DNA of 64,000 bases from Luteococcus japonicus (GCF_003752415.1 NZ_RKHG01000001.1:496001-560000); one strand, 5' to 3'. Shown: positions 12,888 to 21,910, numbered from the stretch's first letter. Notes: generated by a model from the sequence alone, not told the origin. Made by a program: numbers and translations.

Positions 12888-14239
12888 CAGATGTCCTTTC
12901 GCAGCGATTCGGGGCAGCGCACCATCAGGGCCCGCGGGTCCACGTCGATCTCGAGGTGCACCACCGGGCCAAAGACGTCGCCGTCGAGTTGCAGGGCCGT
13001 CGGTTCCTCAGGCTCGATCACCAGGCGTCGCGCCACCCCGTGCACCAGCACAGGACTGTCGGCGCGACGACGAAGCCCCGCCCAGGCCACCGGGATCCAT
13101 TGCCACAGGTGCGTGACGCGCGCTTCCATGGTGCGCAGCAGCCCGTCGTCGAGACGAGCTTCGGGGAAGATCTCGATCCCCAGTGGAATGCGCCCCGCAT
13201 TGCCCACCAGGAAGCTCCACACCGCCCGGGCGTGAGCCGGACGTCCGTCGACGGCGATCATCATCCGCACCGGAGGCCGTACCAGGTGGCGCACTCCGGA
13301 CTCGAAGTAGGCGGCCCAGCCCAGACGTCGCTTGAGGTCCGGCCGCGTCGCCAGCACCGTCTCGGCATCGTGGCCCAGCCCCGCGAGCACCAGGAAGAGG
13401 TGGTCGCGAGATGCCTGCGTCGGCACCGCGGCGGTCCTGAAGCGTGCCACGCCCAGGTCCAGTGGGCGCCCCGAGGCATCCATCGCCACCTCGACCGCCG
13501 CCTCAAGGCGGCGCGGAGACAGCCCCAGGTTGCGGGCGAAGATGTTGGCCGTGCCCAGCGGGATGATGGCCATCTCCACACCGGTGCCGCGCAGCCTCTC
13601 CGCCACGGCCCGCACGGTGCCATCACCACCCCCGACGATGACCAGATCTGCGCCCATGGACAAGGCCGACTCGGCCTGACCCCCTCCGAAGTCCTGCCGC
13701 GAGGTCTCTAGGACCACCGGCATCGGCCACCCTCGCCTCGCGGCCCCGGCCGAGAGCAGTTCCACGGCCCTGGGATAGCCCTTGGCCACCGGGTTGAGGA
13801 TCGCAACCGGGGACCGGGGTATACCGCTGTTCGCGTGCCCCGCTGGCTCGGCCAGCCGTGCGGCAACCGCAATCTCAGCGGGCAACCAGTCCAGGCCCGG
13901 CAGCTCGTCCGGAAGACACCAGCGCACTGCCCGGTGCTCGGAACCGACGGCGGGCAGCGCGTCCGCGCAGCTGACGTGGAAGACCCTCATGCCCAGGCGC
14001 TCGTTGATCGGCCACAGTCCGTCGGGGTGCAGCACCTCGGCCCCCACCCGTACCTCGCATCCCAGTTCCTCGCGGATCTCCCGGACCAGGGCTTCGCGGG
14101 CCGATTCCCCGGCCTCCACCTTTCCGCCGGGAAACTCCCACAGCCCCGCCAACTCCGTCGGTGTGGCACGCTGGGCCGCCAGAATCCGCCCCTCGTGCTC
14201 GATGACGGCGGCCACGACAAGCCGGCGGGCGGCGGTCAT
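12887..14239 (-). CDS. NUDIX hydrolase fused to diacylglycerol/lipid kinase
   Basis: 450 residues with two enzymes in one chain. Residues about 1-130 are a MutT-like NUDIX domain: GLWEFPGGKVEAGES followed by REIREELG gives the G-x5-E-x7-R-E-x-x-E-E box, and the sequence resembles 8-oxo-dGTP sanitising enzymes. Residues about 145-450 are a DAGK/LCB5 kinase: AILNPVAKG, IVGGGDGTVRAVAERL (the ATP-binding GGDGT motif) and IIPLGTANIFARNLG. The start ATG overlaps the stop of the HhH glycosylase gene by 4 bases. No frameshift or stop separates the domains, so the fusion is real in this assembly. Why nucleotide sanitation and lipid phosphorylation should be linked is unclear. Confidence 0.85.
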   Translation of the reverse strand: MTAARRLVVAAVIEHEGRILAAQRATPTELAGLWEFPGGKVEAGESAREALVREIREELGCEVRVGAEVLHPDGLWPINERLGMRVFHVSCADALPAVGSEHRAVRWCLPDELPGLDWLPAEIAVAARLAEPAGHANSGIPRSPVAILNPVAKGYPRAVELLSAGAARRGWPMPVVLETSRQDFGGGQAESALSMGADLVIVGGGDGTVRAVAERLRGTGVEMAIIPLGTANIFARNLGLSPRRLEAAVEVAMDASGRPLDLGVARFRTAAVPTQASRDHLFLVLAGLGHDAETVLATRPDLKRRLGWAAYFESGVRHLVRPPVRMMIAVDGRPAHARAVWSFLVGNAGRIPLGIEIFPEARLDDGLLRTMEARVTHLWQWIPVAWAGLRRRADSPVLVHGVARRLVIEPEEPTALQLDGDVFGPVVHLEIDVDPRALMVRCPESLRKDI

Positions 14240-14817
14240 GCCAGTTCCTGCTTGGCCTGCCTCGCCAGCGACTTGGCGGCCTTCTTCGTCTCCCGCACGC
14301 GCAGCAGGGACTCGGCATCGGTGATGTCGGCCACCGAGCGGAAGCCGTCCAGTCCATAGTCACCCGCGGCCTCGCGCCACCCCTCAGCGGTCAGCCCTCG
14401 CCGCTTGCCCAGCAGAGCCAGGAAGATCCTCGCCTTCTGGTCACCGAAGCCGGGGAGCTTCTTGAGCCGCTTCAGCACCTGCGGGCCACCACCCTGCTCC
14501 CAGACCGCTGCTGCCCGCCCGTCGTACTCATCGACCAGCACCGTGCACAGCTGGTGAACCCGAGCACCCATCGATCCCGGAAAGCGGTGCACGGCAGGCT
14601 TGCGGGCACACACTTCGACGAAGTCCTCCTCGGGCATCGCGGCGATGGCGGCCACATCCACACTGCCACCCATTCGCTCCGCGATCACGGCGGGACCAGT
14701 GAAGGCCTTCTCCATCGGGATCTGCTGGTCGAGGCACATGCCCAACAGGAGCGCGTCGTCATTGGTTGCCAGCAGGTCATCGGCGGCCGGATCTCCGGTG
14801 AGGTAGAAGTCCGTCAT
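14236..14817 (-). CDS. HhH-GPD family DNA glycosylase-like protein
   Basis: 193 residues, matching short actinobacterial HhH-GPD base-excision proteins. DDALLLGMCLDQQIPMEKAF forms the N-terminal helical part, and KRLKKLPGFGDQKARIFLAL is the helix-hairpin-helix (L-P-G-F-G-x-x-K-A) with a catalytic-region Lys. First gene of the coupled four-gene run with the NUDIX-kinase fusion, which makes a shared genome-maintenance role reasonable. Substrate base unknown. Confidence 0.8.
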   Translation of the reverse strand: MTDFYLTGDPAADDLLATNDDALLLGMCLDQQIPMEKAFTGPAVIAERMGGSVDVAAIAAMPEEDFVEVCARKPAVHRFPGSMGARVHQLCTVLVDEYDGRAAAVWEQGGGPQVLKRLKKLPGFGDQKARIFLALLGKRRGLTAEGWREAAGDYGLDGFRSVADITDAESLLRVRETKKAAKSLARQAKQELA

Positions 14818-14902
14818 GGCGCCAGCCTAGGGCCTCGACCAACTCGGCAAGCGGGAGAGTTCACCGGTACAGACGGGCGAGTCGCTCGAACGGTGGCAGA
14901 GC

Positions 14903-15868
14903 TCATTCGAACAGGATGTACTCCGGGGTGGGCTTGAGGGCCATCACCTCGGCGGGCGTCATGAGCCGCCCCCCGGTCTCCACGTCCTCCTGGTAGAAGA
15001 GCTTGAAACCTCCGTGCACGAAAGTGGGCTTCTTGGCCACCACGCGCTTCCAAGTGTCCACCTTCGCCCCCGGGGAGCCGATCCCGTCCACCGACTTGAT
15101 CATCACGACGCCCTTGGCCGGCACAAGAGTGGGCTCGTTGACCACCACGCCCTCGTTGAGCTGGTGGTAGAGCATCACCTTCTGCGGCAGGTTGTGCTTC
15201 GCGACCAGTTCCGAGACCCACTGGGCACACTCGTTGAGCTCCGCTGCCTTCACATGACCGAAGGTCTTCATCGGCACCTCTCCCGGGCCCATCCGCCACT
15301 CGGGGTCCAGGGCCAGGCCGACATCCGGCTCCTTGAGCCACTTCTCATAGGCCTTGATCTCGTCGGGGAAGCTGGCGCGTCCCGGCTGGATGTTCAGCAA
15401 CAACATGGCCTTGTGCTTGCGGGCCGTGGTCAGCCACTCCTGGATCACGGCGTCGTCGATCCGACTGCGGTACATGCCGTCCTTGCCAGCGGAACCATGC
15501 ACGGTGGTGGCGATCAGTTCCATGACCGGCATGATCTTGCGGCCCTTCGCGTAGGGCTGCGCGCGCTTCTCCATCTCCACCATGCGCTCGTCAAGGGCTC
15601 CGATGCCGAGCCTTCCTTGTCCCTCGGCCCCGGGCGCCCCGGAATAGCCGAACAGGCGGTAGGCCGGGAAGACGGCCCGCCCACCGCGCGGCAGCTCCGG
15701 GGCCGGTGTGGGTGTGGGCGAGGGCGTTGCGCTCGCTGCGCTTCCCACCGTCGTCTCGGGGCCAGCGACGTCGGGCCCGCTCTGGCCCTGCCCGCTGCAA
15801 CCAGCGGTCAGCGTGGCCGACAGGACGAGGAAAGCGGCGAGACTTCTGTGTGCATGGGGAAGGCGCAT
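14903..15868 (-). CDS. Secreted lipoprotein, TIM-barrel-like
   Basis: 321 residues from the chosen ATG, which gives a clean lipoprotein signal (hydrophobic run ending LTAGC). A Thr/Pro/Ser-rich linker follows (PSPTPTPAPELP). The mature part reads FPAYRLFGYSG, GRKIMPVMELIATT, AMLLLNIQPGR, DVGLALDPEW and LYHQLNEG, an alternating strand-helix pattern suggesting a (beta/alpha)8 barrel with acidic residues at strand ends. I do not recognise a named family or substrate. An upstream in-frame start would add 43 residues that lack signal-peptide character and cross the lpdA terminator, so it was rejected. Confidence 0.75.
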   Translation of the reverse strand: MRLPHAHRSLAAFLVLSATLTAGCSGQGQSGPDVAGPETTVGSAASATPSPTPTPAPELPRGGRAVFPAYRLFGYSGAPGAEGQGRLGIGALDERMVEMEKRAQPYAKGRKIMPVMELIATTVHGSAGKDGMYRSRIDDAVIQEWLTTARKHKAMLLLNIQPGRASFPDEIKAYEKWLKEPDVGLALDPEWRMGPGEVPMKTFGHVKAAELNECAQWVSELVAKHNLPQKVMLYHQLNEGVVVNEPTLVPAKGVVMIKSVDGIGSPGAKVDTWKRVVAKKPTFVHGGFKLFYQEDVETGGRLMTPAEVMALKPTPEYILFE

Positions 15869-15946
15869 GACAGGAACGCTATCGGAGTGCGTAGGAAATT
15901 CACCACTTGTCGCCGTCGGATTCCCTGCGTCTCCCCACCACGACGA

Positions 15947-15979
15947 GGGGCCCCGTGGAGCAGCGCTCCACGGGACCCC
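15947..15979 (-). terminator. Hairpin terminator of lpdA
   Basis: GGGGCCCCGTGGAGC and GCTCCACGGGACCCC form a 15-bp stem with one mismatch and a 3-base loop, about 65 bases beyond the lpdA stop. Confidence 0.7.
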
Positions 15980-16042
15980 TTGAGATCGCTCGGCCAACGA
16001 CCAGCTGGCTCGGCTGACGTCGGGCCGACCTCGTGCGTCGGA

Positions 16043-17443
16043 TCAGAAGTTGATCATGTGGCCGACGACGCCCTCGGCGGCTTCCTTCATGGCCTCCGAC
16101 AGGGTCGGGTGGGCGTGCACGGTGCGTCCGATCTCGTCGGCGCGCAGGTCGTACTGCTGGGCCAGGACGAACTGCGGGAGCAGTTCGGTGACCTCGGGGC
16201 CAATCATGTGGGCGCCGAGGATCTCATTGGTCTTGGCGTCGGCCACGAGCTTGACGAAGCCCACCGCCTCGCCCATGCCCCAGGCCTTGCCGTTGGCAGT
16301 GAAGGGGAACTTGCCGACCTTGACCTCAAAGCCCTTGTCCTTGGCCTGCTGCTCCGTGTAACCCATGGAGCCGATCTGCGGCTGGCAGTAGGTGGCGCGC
16401 GGGATGAAGTCGTAGTTCACCGGGAAGGTCTCGGCTCCTGCGATCGTCTCGGCGGCGACGACACCCTGGGCCTCGGCCACGTGCGCGAGCATCATCTTGC
16501 CCGTGCAGTCGCCGATGGCGTAGATGCCCTCGACATTGGTGCGCAGGTTGTCGTCGACGGCGATGGCGCCGCGATCGGTGAGCTGCACGCCGGTCTTGTC
16601 CAGACCGAAGCCCTCGGTGCGAGGTGCGAAGCCCATCGCCTGCAGGAACTTGTCGGCCTCGAGCACCTGCTCGTCGCCACCCTTGGCGGGAGCAATGGTG
16701 ACCTTGACACCGGCGCCGGTGTCCTCGACACCCTTCACCGCAGTGGAGGTGAGCACCTTGATGCCGAGCTTCTTGTAGGCCTTCTGCAGCTCCGCGGAGA
16801 TCTCCTTGTCCTCGGCGGGCACCTGACGGTCCAGGAACTCGACGATGGTCACGTCGACCCCGTAGCTGTTGAGGACATAGGCGAACTCGGTGCCGATGGC
16901 ACCGGAGCCGCCGATGATGATGCTCTTCGGCAGGTTGTCCGCAAGGATCTGCTCCTTGTAGGTGACCACATTCTGGCTGACCTGGGTGCCGGGCAGCAGC
17001 TTGGTGGTGGCGCCGACAGCGATGATGCAGGCGTCGAAGGTGACATCCTCCGTCGCACCGCCCTCCTTGGCGACGCTGATGGTCTTCGCGTCCGTGAAGG
17101 TGCCCCAGCCCGAGAACTCCTGGATCTTGTTCTTCTTCATCAGGAAGTGGATGCCGTTGACCATCCGGTCGCTGACCTGACGGGAGCGGGAGAAGGCCTT
17201 GCCGTAGTCGGCCGACATCTCGCCAGTGAGCCCGAACTTGTCGGCCTCCTTGGTCACGATGTGCACGATCTCGGCATTGCGCAGCAGCGACTTGGTGGGG
17301 ATGCAGCCCACGTTGAGGCAGACACCGCCCCAGTACTCCTTCTCGATGATGGCAACCTTCTTGCCGAGCTGGGCCGCGCGGATGGCGGCGACATAGCCAC
17401 CGGGGCCAGCACCAAGGACAACGACGTCAAAATGAGAGCTCAT
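16043..17443 (-). CDS. lpdA: Dihydrolipoyl dehydrogenase (E3)
   Basis: FAD enzyme that reoxidises dihydrolipoamide in the 2-oxo-acid dehydrogenase and glycine-cleavage complexes, reducing NAD+. 466 residues, the normal length. It begins with the FAD Rossmann motif [19 protein letters not shown], followed by the redox disulfide [16 protein letters not shown] near residues 40-55, the NAD-binding [14 protein letters not shown], and the C-terminal [13 protein letters not shown] that holds the catalytic His-Glu pair. No E1 or E2 gene is adjacent. It has its own terminator. Confidence 0.95.
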   Translation of the reverse strand: MSSHFDVVVLGAGPGGYVAAIRAAQLGKKVAIIEKEYWGGVCLNVGCIPTKSLLRNAEIVHIVTKEADKFGLTGEMSADYGKAFSRSRQVSDRMVNGIHFLMKKNKIQEFSGWGTFTDAKTISVAKEGGATEDVTFDACIIAVGATTKLLPGTQVSQNVVTYKEQILADNLPKSIIIGGSGAIGTEFAYVLNSYGVDVTIVEFLDRQVPAEDKEISAELQKAYKKLGIKVLTSTAVKGVEDTGAGVKVTIAPAKGGDEQVLEADKFLQAMGFAPRTEGFGLDKTGVQLTDRGAIAVDDNLRTNVEGIYAIGDCTGKMMLAHVAEAQGVVAAETIAGAETFPVNYDFIPRATYCQPQIGSMGYTEQQAKDKGFEVKVGKFPFTANGKAWGMGEAVGFVKLVADAKTNEILGAHMIGPEVTELLPQFVLAQQYDLRADEIGRTVHAHPTLSEAMKEAAEGVVGHMINF

Positions 17444-17471
17444 GCTCCCACTCTATTGCACATCAGCCCGG

Positions 17472-18029
17472 TCATTCATTGACCAGGACGGGAACGGAAA
17501 CACTGGCAGAAACCACCCGGGACCGCAGCTCCTCAGGGACCTTGATCGTGAACTCCTCCGAGTGGAAGTGCTCCACGCCGGGGGTGGCCGCGGCCTCGCT
17601 CTCGCCACCGCCGTGGTCATGCGTACCGTCGAGGTGATGCGTGAACCGGGCCGTGCCCAGGAGCTTGCCCGAGGAGTCGTGGAAGCCCGCGACGACCTGC
17701 AGTTCCAGCAACTCGGAGATGTCGCTGGTGACCGTCACCGTTCCCCTCACCGCATCCCGGGACAGCCGCAGGTCCTTGAAGGTGAACCGATTGTCGAAGG
17801 GGCCAGCAGCCTGTTCCACGGAGCCGGCCGCGGGGTTGAGGGTCACCATCGACGACGGCGTCGGGTCCCCACTGGCCGCGGCGAGCCCCGGGAAGCTGCT
17901 GGCGATGGCCGACGACGGCTCAGGTGGGGTGTCAGGTTCTCCGGCGCCGCAGCCCGCGAGTGGAAGCGTCAGCAGGGCGACCGCGAGGGCCGACAGGAAG
18001 TGGGAGGAACGAGCTGGCGGGTGGTTCAT
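17472..18029 (-). CDS. Small lipoprotein with His-rich segment
   Basis: 185 residues from the ATG that gives a lipoprotein signal (ALLTLPLAGCGAG). After an Ala/Pro/Ser-rich stretch, the C-terminal half looks like a beta-sandwich (FKDLRLSRDAVRGTVTVTSD) interrupted by the metal-like segment FTHHLDGTHDHGGGES. I do not recognise the family. It lies 80 bases downstream of phoA on the same strand, so co-transcription is possible. The His cluster suggests binding of a divalent metal such as the Zn2+ that PhoA needs, but this is inference. Confidence 0.65.
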   Translation of the reverse strand: MNHPPARSSHFLSALAVALLTLPLAGCGAGEPDTPPEPSSAIASSFPGLAAASGDPTPSSMVTLNPAAGSVEQAAGPFDNRFTFKDLRLSRDAVRGTVTVTSDISELLELQVVAGFHDSSGKLLGTARFTHHLDGTHDHGGGESEAAATPGVEHFHSEEFTIKVPEELRSRVVSASVSVPVLVNE

Positions 18030-18108
18030 GGGGTCCTTCGTGATGTGTGCGACGTGCGCGACGCCGATGGCGTCGCGCACGTCGCGGTCTGGCAGGTGGT
18101 GACCGGGG

Positions 18109-19605
18109 TCAGCGGGTGACCTTCAGGGCCTGGCCGACGATGTCGAACAGGTCGGTGTTCTCGATGGAACCGGCAACCTTCTGCGAACCCGGGCCGTAGC
18201 CGTAGACAGGCACGTCGGCACCGGTGTGGTTGCCCGACAGGTAGCTCAGCCAGAGGCTGGCCTCCGGGGAGCCGTCCTTGACGCCGGCGGCGTCATCGGG
18301 GGTGCGGAAGGTGGCCGGGCCGAAGTTGGCCGGGTCATTGATGCCATCGCCGTTGACAATGCCCGAGGAACGCTTGGGATCCAGCTTGCCGCTCTTGGCG
18401 CGCGAGGGCACCGAGTTGTTGGCGGTATTGCCCGAGTCCACGTTGGTCGGCGGCGTCACGGCCTCGGCATTGGTGTACGTGCCCTTCTCGATGATGTTGA
18501 AGCCGGCGCACTCGTGGTCAGCGGTCACGATCACCATCGTGTGCTTGTCCTTCTTGGCGAAGTCCAGGGCAACACGGACGGCCTCGTCGAAGGCCTTGGT
18601 CTCCTCGAGGGTCTGGGCGGCGTCATTGGCGTGCGAACGCTTGTCGATCAGGGCGCCCTCCACCTGCAGGTAGAAGCCCTTCTTGCCCTTCTGGGTGTTC
18701 AGCAGCTCGATCGACTTGCGGGTCATGTCCGCGACGGTCGGCTCCTTGGCCTCGGCAGAAGAGGGATTCTCGCGCTTGGACTTCTCGATGGTCAGGTTGC
18801 CCTTGTTGTACAAGGCGAAGACCTTGTTCTGCTGACGCTTCTTGGCCTTGACCCGGTTCAGGTCGGACTCGGTGGCCACCCGCTGCGCGGCCGGCGAGCC
18901 CAGGACGGTGTAGCCCTGGTCCTTCAGTGCCTGCTCGTCGGCGGCATCAAAGCGACCCAGGCCGCCGCCCATGATGACGTCGGCGGTGCCATTGCGGGCG
19001 ATCTGGTCCGCGACCGGGGTCACGCGCACGTCCGTGGTGGGCAGTTCCTTGCCGGTGACCTCGGTGTTCTGGCAGGCCTTGGCGGAATAGTCCGGACCTT
19101 GGCAGCCGCGCATGAGCACGTGGCTCATCTGGCCCGCCGGGGTGGCGTCGGTGATCTCCGCGGTGGAGACATTGCCGGTGCGGTAGCCGGCCTTCTTGGC
19201 CAGCTCCATCACGGTGGCGTGGGACTCGCCCTTGGCGTCGACGGCGAGGGCGGCGTTGTAGGTCTTGTACCCGGTGGTCCAGGCCGTCGCGGCGGAGGCC
19301 GAGTCGGTCACGTAGTTGGGCAGGAAGTCGGGCTCGCCGGGCTGGCCGGAGCCGGGCTCGACGGAGTACGTGCGGTTCTGGCCGACATTCGGCAGGGTCT
19401 CCATCACCAGCTTGCCGTCGGCGCCGTAGTAGCGCTCGCGGGCGGCGGTGACGTGGGTGCGGCCCATACCGTCGCCCAGCAGGTAGATGACATTGCGAAT
19501 CTCGCGGTCGTTGCCACGCCGGGCCTCAGCGACACCGGCCATGCCGGCGCCGACGATGGAGGCCAGGGCCACGGCTGCCGCGGCCAGACGGAAGGACTTG
19601 TTCAT
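18109..19605 (-). CDS. phoA: Secreted alkaline phosphatase, PhoA family
   Basis: 498 residues with a Sec-type signal peptide (AAAAVALASIVGAGMAGVAEA). LLGDGMG near residue 43 supplies the first metal ligand, and NYVTDSASAATAWTTG near residue 100 contains the phosphorylated Ser (D-S-A-S). IVTADHECAG supplies the Asp-His metal pair, and HTGADVPVYGYGP near the C-terminus the last His ligand. It releases phosphate from monoesters outside the cell. A candidate PHO box lies about 105 bases upstream, which fits phosphate-starvation control. Confidence 0.93.
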   Translation of the reverse strand: MNKSFRLAAAAVALASIVGAGMAGVAEARRGNDREIRNVIYLLGDGMGRTHVTAARERYYGADGKLVMETLPNVGQNRTYSVEPGSGQPGEPDFLPNYVTDSASAATAWTTGYKTYNAALAVDAKGESHATVMELAKKAGYRTGNVSTAEITDATPAGQMSHVLMRGCQGPDYSAKACQNTEVTGKELPTTDVRVTPVADQIARNGTADVIMGGGLGRFDAADEQALKDQGYTVLGSPAAQRVATESDLNRVKAKKRQQNKVFALYNKGNLTIEKSKRENPSSAEAKEPTVADMTRKSIELLNTQKGKKGFYLQVEGALIDKRSHANDAAQTLEETKAFDEAVRVALDFAKKDKHTMVIVTADHECAGFNIIEKGTYTNAEAVTPPTNVDSGNTANNSVPSRAKSGKLDPKRSSGIVNGDGINDPANFGPATFRTPDDAAGVKDGSPEASLWLSYLSGNHTGADVPVYGYGPGSQKVAGSIENTDLFDIVGQALKVTR

Positions 19606-19710
19606 GATGATGCCTGTCTCGATGGGAGTGGTTGGCTCCGCGGAGCCCTCAACCCGAGGGGAACCGCGCGCACCACGACGCTAGGGGACACAGCCCCCCG
19701 AACGACGGCT

Positions 19711-19732
19711 TGTAGTTGACCGCAAAGTGAAC
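19711..19732 (-). promoter_or_regulatory. Candidate PHO box upstream of phoA
   Basis: On the minus strand GTTCACTTTGC is followed directly by GGTCAACTACA, two 11-bp direct units resembling the GTTCACC-type repeats bound by actinobacterial PhoP. Position and orientation towards phoA are right. Two units is the minimum; the second unit is imperfect. Confidence 0.45.
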
Positions 19733-19818
19733 AGCAGGAGGCGAGACAGGCGTCATAGCCACCCCACGACACGCCCCCCATTCGACCATTATCTCAACTG
19801 TGAGTTATCCTGAAAAGC

Positions 19819-21348
19819 GTGACTGAGACAACTCCTGCCTCCATCGGCCGACTGATCCGTGACGCGCGCAAGCAGCGTGGACTCACGCAGCACCAGCTCG
19901 CCGACGTGCTGAACACGTCGCAGAGCGCCGTCCACCGGATCGAGGCCGGCAACCAGAACCTGAGCCTCGAGATGATCAACCGGATCGCCGAGGCCCTCGA
20001 ATCGCCACTCATCACGCCCGCGAGCAGCGGCACCATGAACTTCCGGATCCAGGGTGGCGCCAAGCTCTCCGGCTCCATCGAGGTGCGCTCCAGCAAGAAT
20101 GCTGCCGTCGCCCTGCTCTGCGGCTCGCTGATCAACCGTGGCAAGACCGTGCTGCGTGGCATCGCCCGGATCGAGGAGGTGAACCGCCTGCTCGAGGTGC
20201 TCACCAGCATCGGCGTCGAGGCCACCTGGAATGACGACCACACCGACCTGACGCTGCGTCGCCCGGACGTGCTGGACCTCGAGGCCATGGACGTTGCCGC
20301 GGCCCGCCGCACCCGCAGCATCATCATGTTCATGGGCCCGCTGCTGCACCAGTACCCGGACTTCAGCCTTCCCTATGCCGGCGGCTGCAACCTGGGCGCC
20401 CGCACCATCGAGCCCCACCTGCAGGTGCTGCGTCCCTTCGGCCTGGAGGTCGAGGCCACCGAGGGCTTCTACAAGGCCCACACGGATTCCTCGAAGGTGA
20501 AGGAGGTGCGGCAGATCACGCTCACCGAGCGCGGCGACACCGTCACCGAGAATGCCTTGCTGGCCGCCGCGCAGACCCCGGGGGTCACCGTGCTGCGCAA
20601 TGCCTCGTCCAACTACATGGTCCAGGACGTGTGCGTCTTCCTGCAGATGCTGGGCGTCACCATCGAGGGCATTGGCACCACCACGCTGCGCATCACCGGC
20701 GTCGACCGGATCGACACCGATGTGGAGTACCACATCAGCGAGGACCCCATCGAGGCGATGAGCCTGCTGACCGCGGCCATCGTCACCGACAGCGAGCTGA
20801 CGATCACTCGCTGCCCGATCGAGTTCCTCGAGATCGAGCTCGCCGTGCTCGAGGAGATGGGCCTGCAGTACTCGATGACCGACGAGTACACCAGCAGCAA
20901 TGGCTACACCCGCCTGGTGGACATCACCGTCCACCCGTCGACGCTGCGCGCCGCGGCGGACAAGATCCACCCGCTGCCCTTCCCCGGTCTCAACATCGAC
21001 AACCTGCCCTTCTTCGCCGTGATCGCGGCCGTCGCCGAGGGCCAGTCGCTGATCCATGACTGGGTCTACGAGAACCGGGCCATCCACCTGCTCGAACTGA
21101 ACAAGCTCGGTGCGAATGTGCAGCTGCTGGACCCGCACCGCTTGATCGTGGTCGGCCCGACCCGCTGGCGCGGCCGGGACCTGGTCTGCCCGCCGGCGCT
21201 GCGCCCGGCCGTCTGCCTGCTGTTGGCCGCACTGGCCGCCCGCGGCGAGACCGTGCTGCGCGATGTCTACGTGATCAACCGTGGCTACGAGGACCTGCCG
21301 ATGCGGCTCAGCAAGCTCGGTGCCACCATCGAGGTCTTCCACGAGTGA
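19819..21348 (+). CDS. XRE-type HTH fused to MurA-like enolpyruvyl transferase
   Basis: 509 residues. Residues about 8-62 form a Cro/C1-type helix-turn-helix (GRLIRDARKQRGLTQHQLAD, then TSQSAVHRIEAGNQNLSL). From residue about 72 to the end it is a UDP-N-acetylglucosamine 1-carboxyvinyltransferase: SSKNAAVALLCG (MurA Lys-Asn pair), YAGGCNLGART with the catalytic Cys that fosfomycin attacks, NIDNLP, and INRGYEDLPMRL with the C-terminal Arg. All key catalytic residues appear present, so it may be active, feed back on transcription, or both. The GTG start is close to a weak promoter-like region. It is divergent from phoA. Confidence 0.88.
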   Translation: MTETTPASIGRLIRDARKQRGLTQHQLADVLNTSQSAVHRIEAGNQNLSLEMINRIAEALESPLITPASSGTMNFRIQGGAKLSGSIEVRSSKNAAVALLCGSLINRGKTVLRGIARIEEVNRLLEVLTSIGVEATWNDDHTDLTLRRPDVLDLEAMDVAAARRTRSIIMFMGPLLHQYPDFSLPYAGGCNLGARTIEPHLQVLRPFGLEVEATEGFYKAHTDSSKVKEVRQITLTERGDTVTENALLAAAQTPGVTVLRNASSNYMVQDVCVFLQMLGVTIEGIGTTTLRITGVDRIDTDVEYHISEDPIEAMSLLTAAIVTDSELTITRCPIEFLEIELAVLEEMGLQYSMTDEYTSSNGYTRLVDITVHPSTLRAAADKIHPLPFPGLNIDNLPFFAVIAAVAEGQSLIHDWVYENRAIHLLELNKLGANVQLLDPHRLIVVGPTRWRGRDLVCPPALRPAVCLLLAALAARGETVLRDVYVINRGYEDLPMRLSKLGATIEVFHE

Positions 21349-21382
21349 CCTGTGCAGGTGGTGGCTCGGAGTGACCGGGCCA

Positions 21383-21910
21383 TCACGCCAGGGCGAAACG
21401 CTCCATGAGCCGGGTGTTCCCCTGTTCGTACCAGACGAGGTCCAGCGCCTCGGCACGAGACGAGCAGGGCAGCACCCGGCTCAAGCATTCCCGAACCCAC
21501 TCGACGTCGACGCCCGGACCGACGGCATCGAGTGTCACGTGGGGGTTGACCTCGTGCAGCCCGCCATAGGGAATCACCTCGGGGAAGGCCTCGCGCAGCG
21601 CCGCGGTGAGCGCCCGAAAGGGTGCCTTGGGCTCCGGGACGGCGTGGATGATGCCATCCGGGAAGACCTCAATCCGGCTCAGGGTGTGTCCGAAGGCGGC
21701 CGTTCGGGCCGCGATCCCTCGCACGATGCGGACATCGGGAGGTGAAAGGAAGGGCCCCAGCGCGGTGACGTGCGCATGGACGTGGCACTGCCCCGGCACC
21801 TCCGATGCGCCCAGGAATCCGGTGTCGTAGTGCGCGGTGCGTTCCCTGACGAAGTCCTCCAGCTCCGGCACCGGTACCTGCAGCACCGCATGCCCCGGCC
21901 ACTGGGGCAT
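21383..21910 (-). CDS. 2H phosphoesterase, 2'-5' RNA ligase-like
   Basis: 175 residues. Two H-x-T motifs, HAHVTALGPF near residue 47 and NPHVTLDAVG near residue 125, are spaced as in the 2H family (LigT/ThpR-like, CPDase). Such proteins cleave or join 2',3'-cyclic or 2'-5' phosphodiesters in RNA or nucleotides; the substrate here is unknown. The start overlaps the pdxY stop by one base (TGATG), so the pair is coupled. Confidence 0.75.
   Translation of the reverse strand: MPQWPGHAVLQVPVPELEDFVRERTAHYDTGFLGASEVPGQCHVHAHVTALGPFLSPPDVRIVRGIAARTAAFGHTLSRIEVFPDGIIHAVPEPKAPFRALTAALREAFPEVIPYGGLHEVNPHVTLDAVGPGVDVEWVRECLSRVLPCSSRAEALDLVWYEQGNTRLMERFALA

Noticed and set aside
15014-17482. Plus-strand frame of about 820 codons across two genes
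   Set aside because: Spans the antisense of both the lipoprotein gene and lpdA as well as their terminator; a shadow frame.
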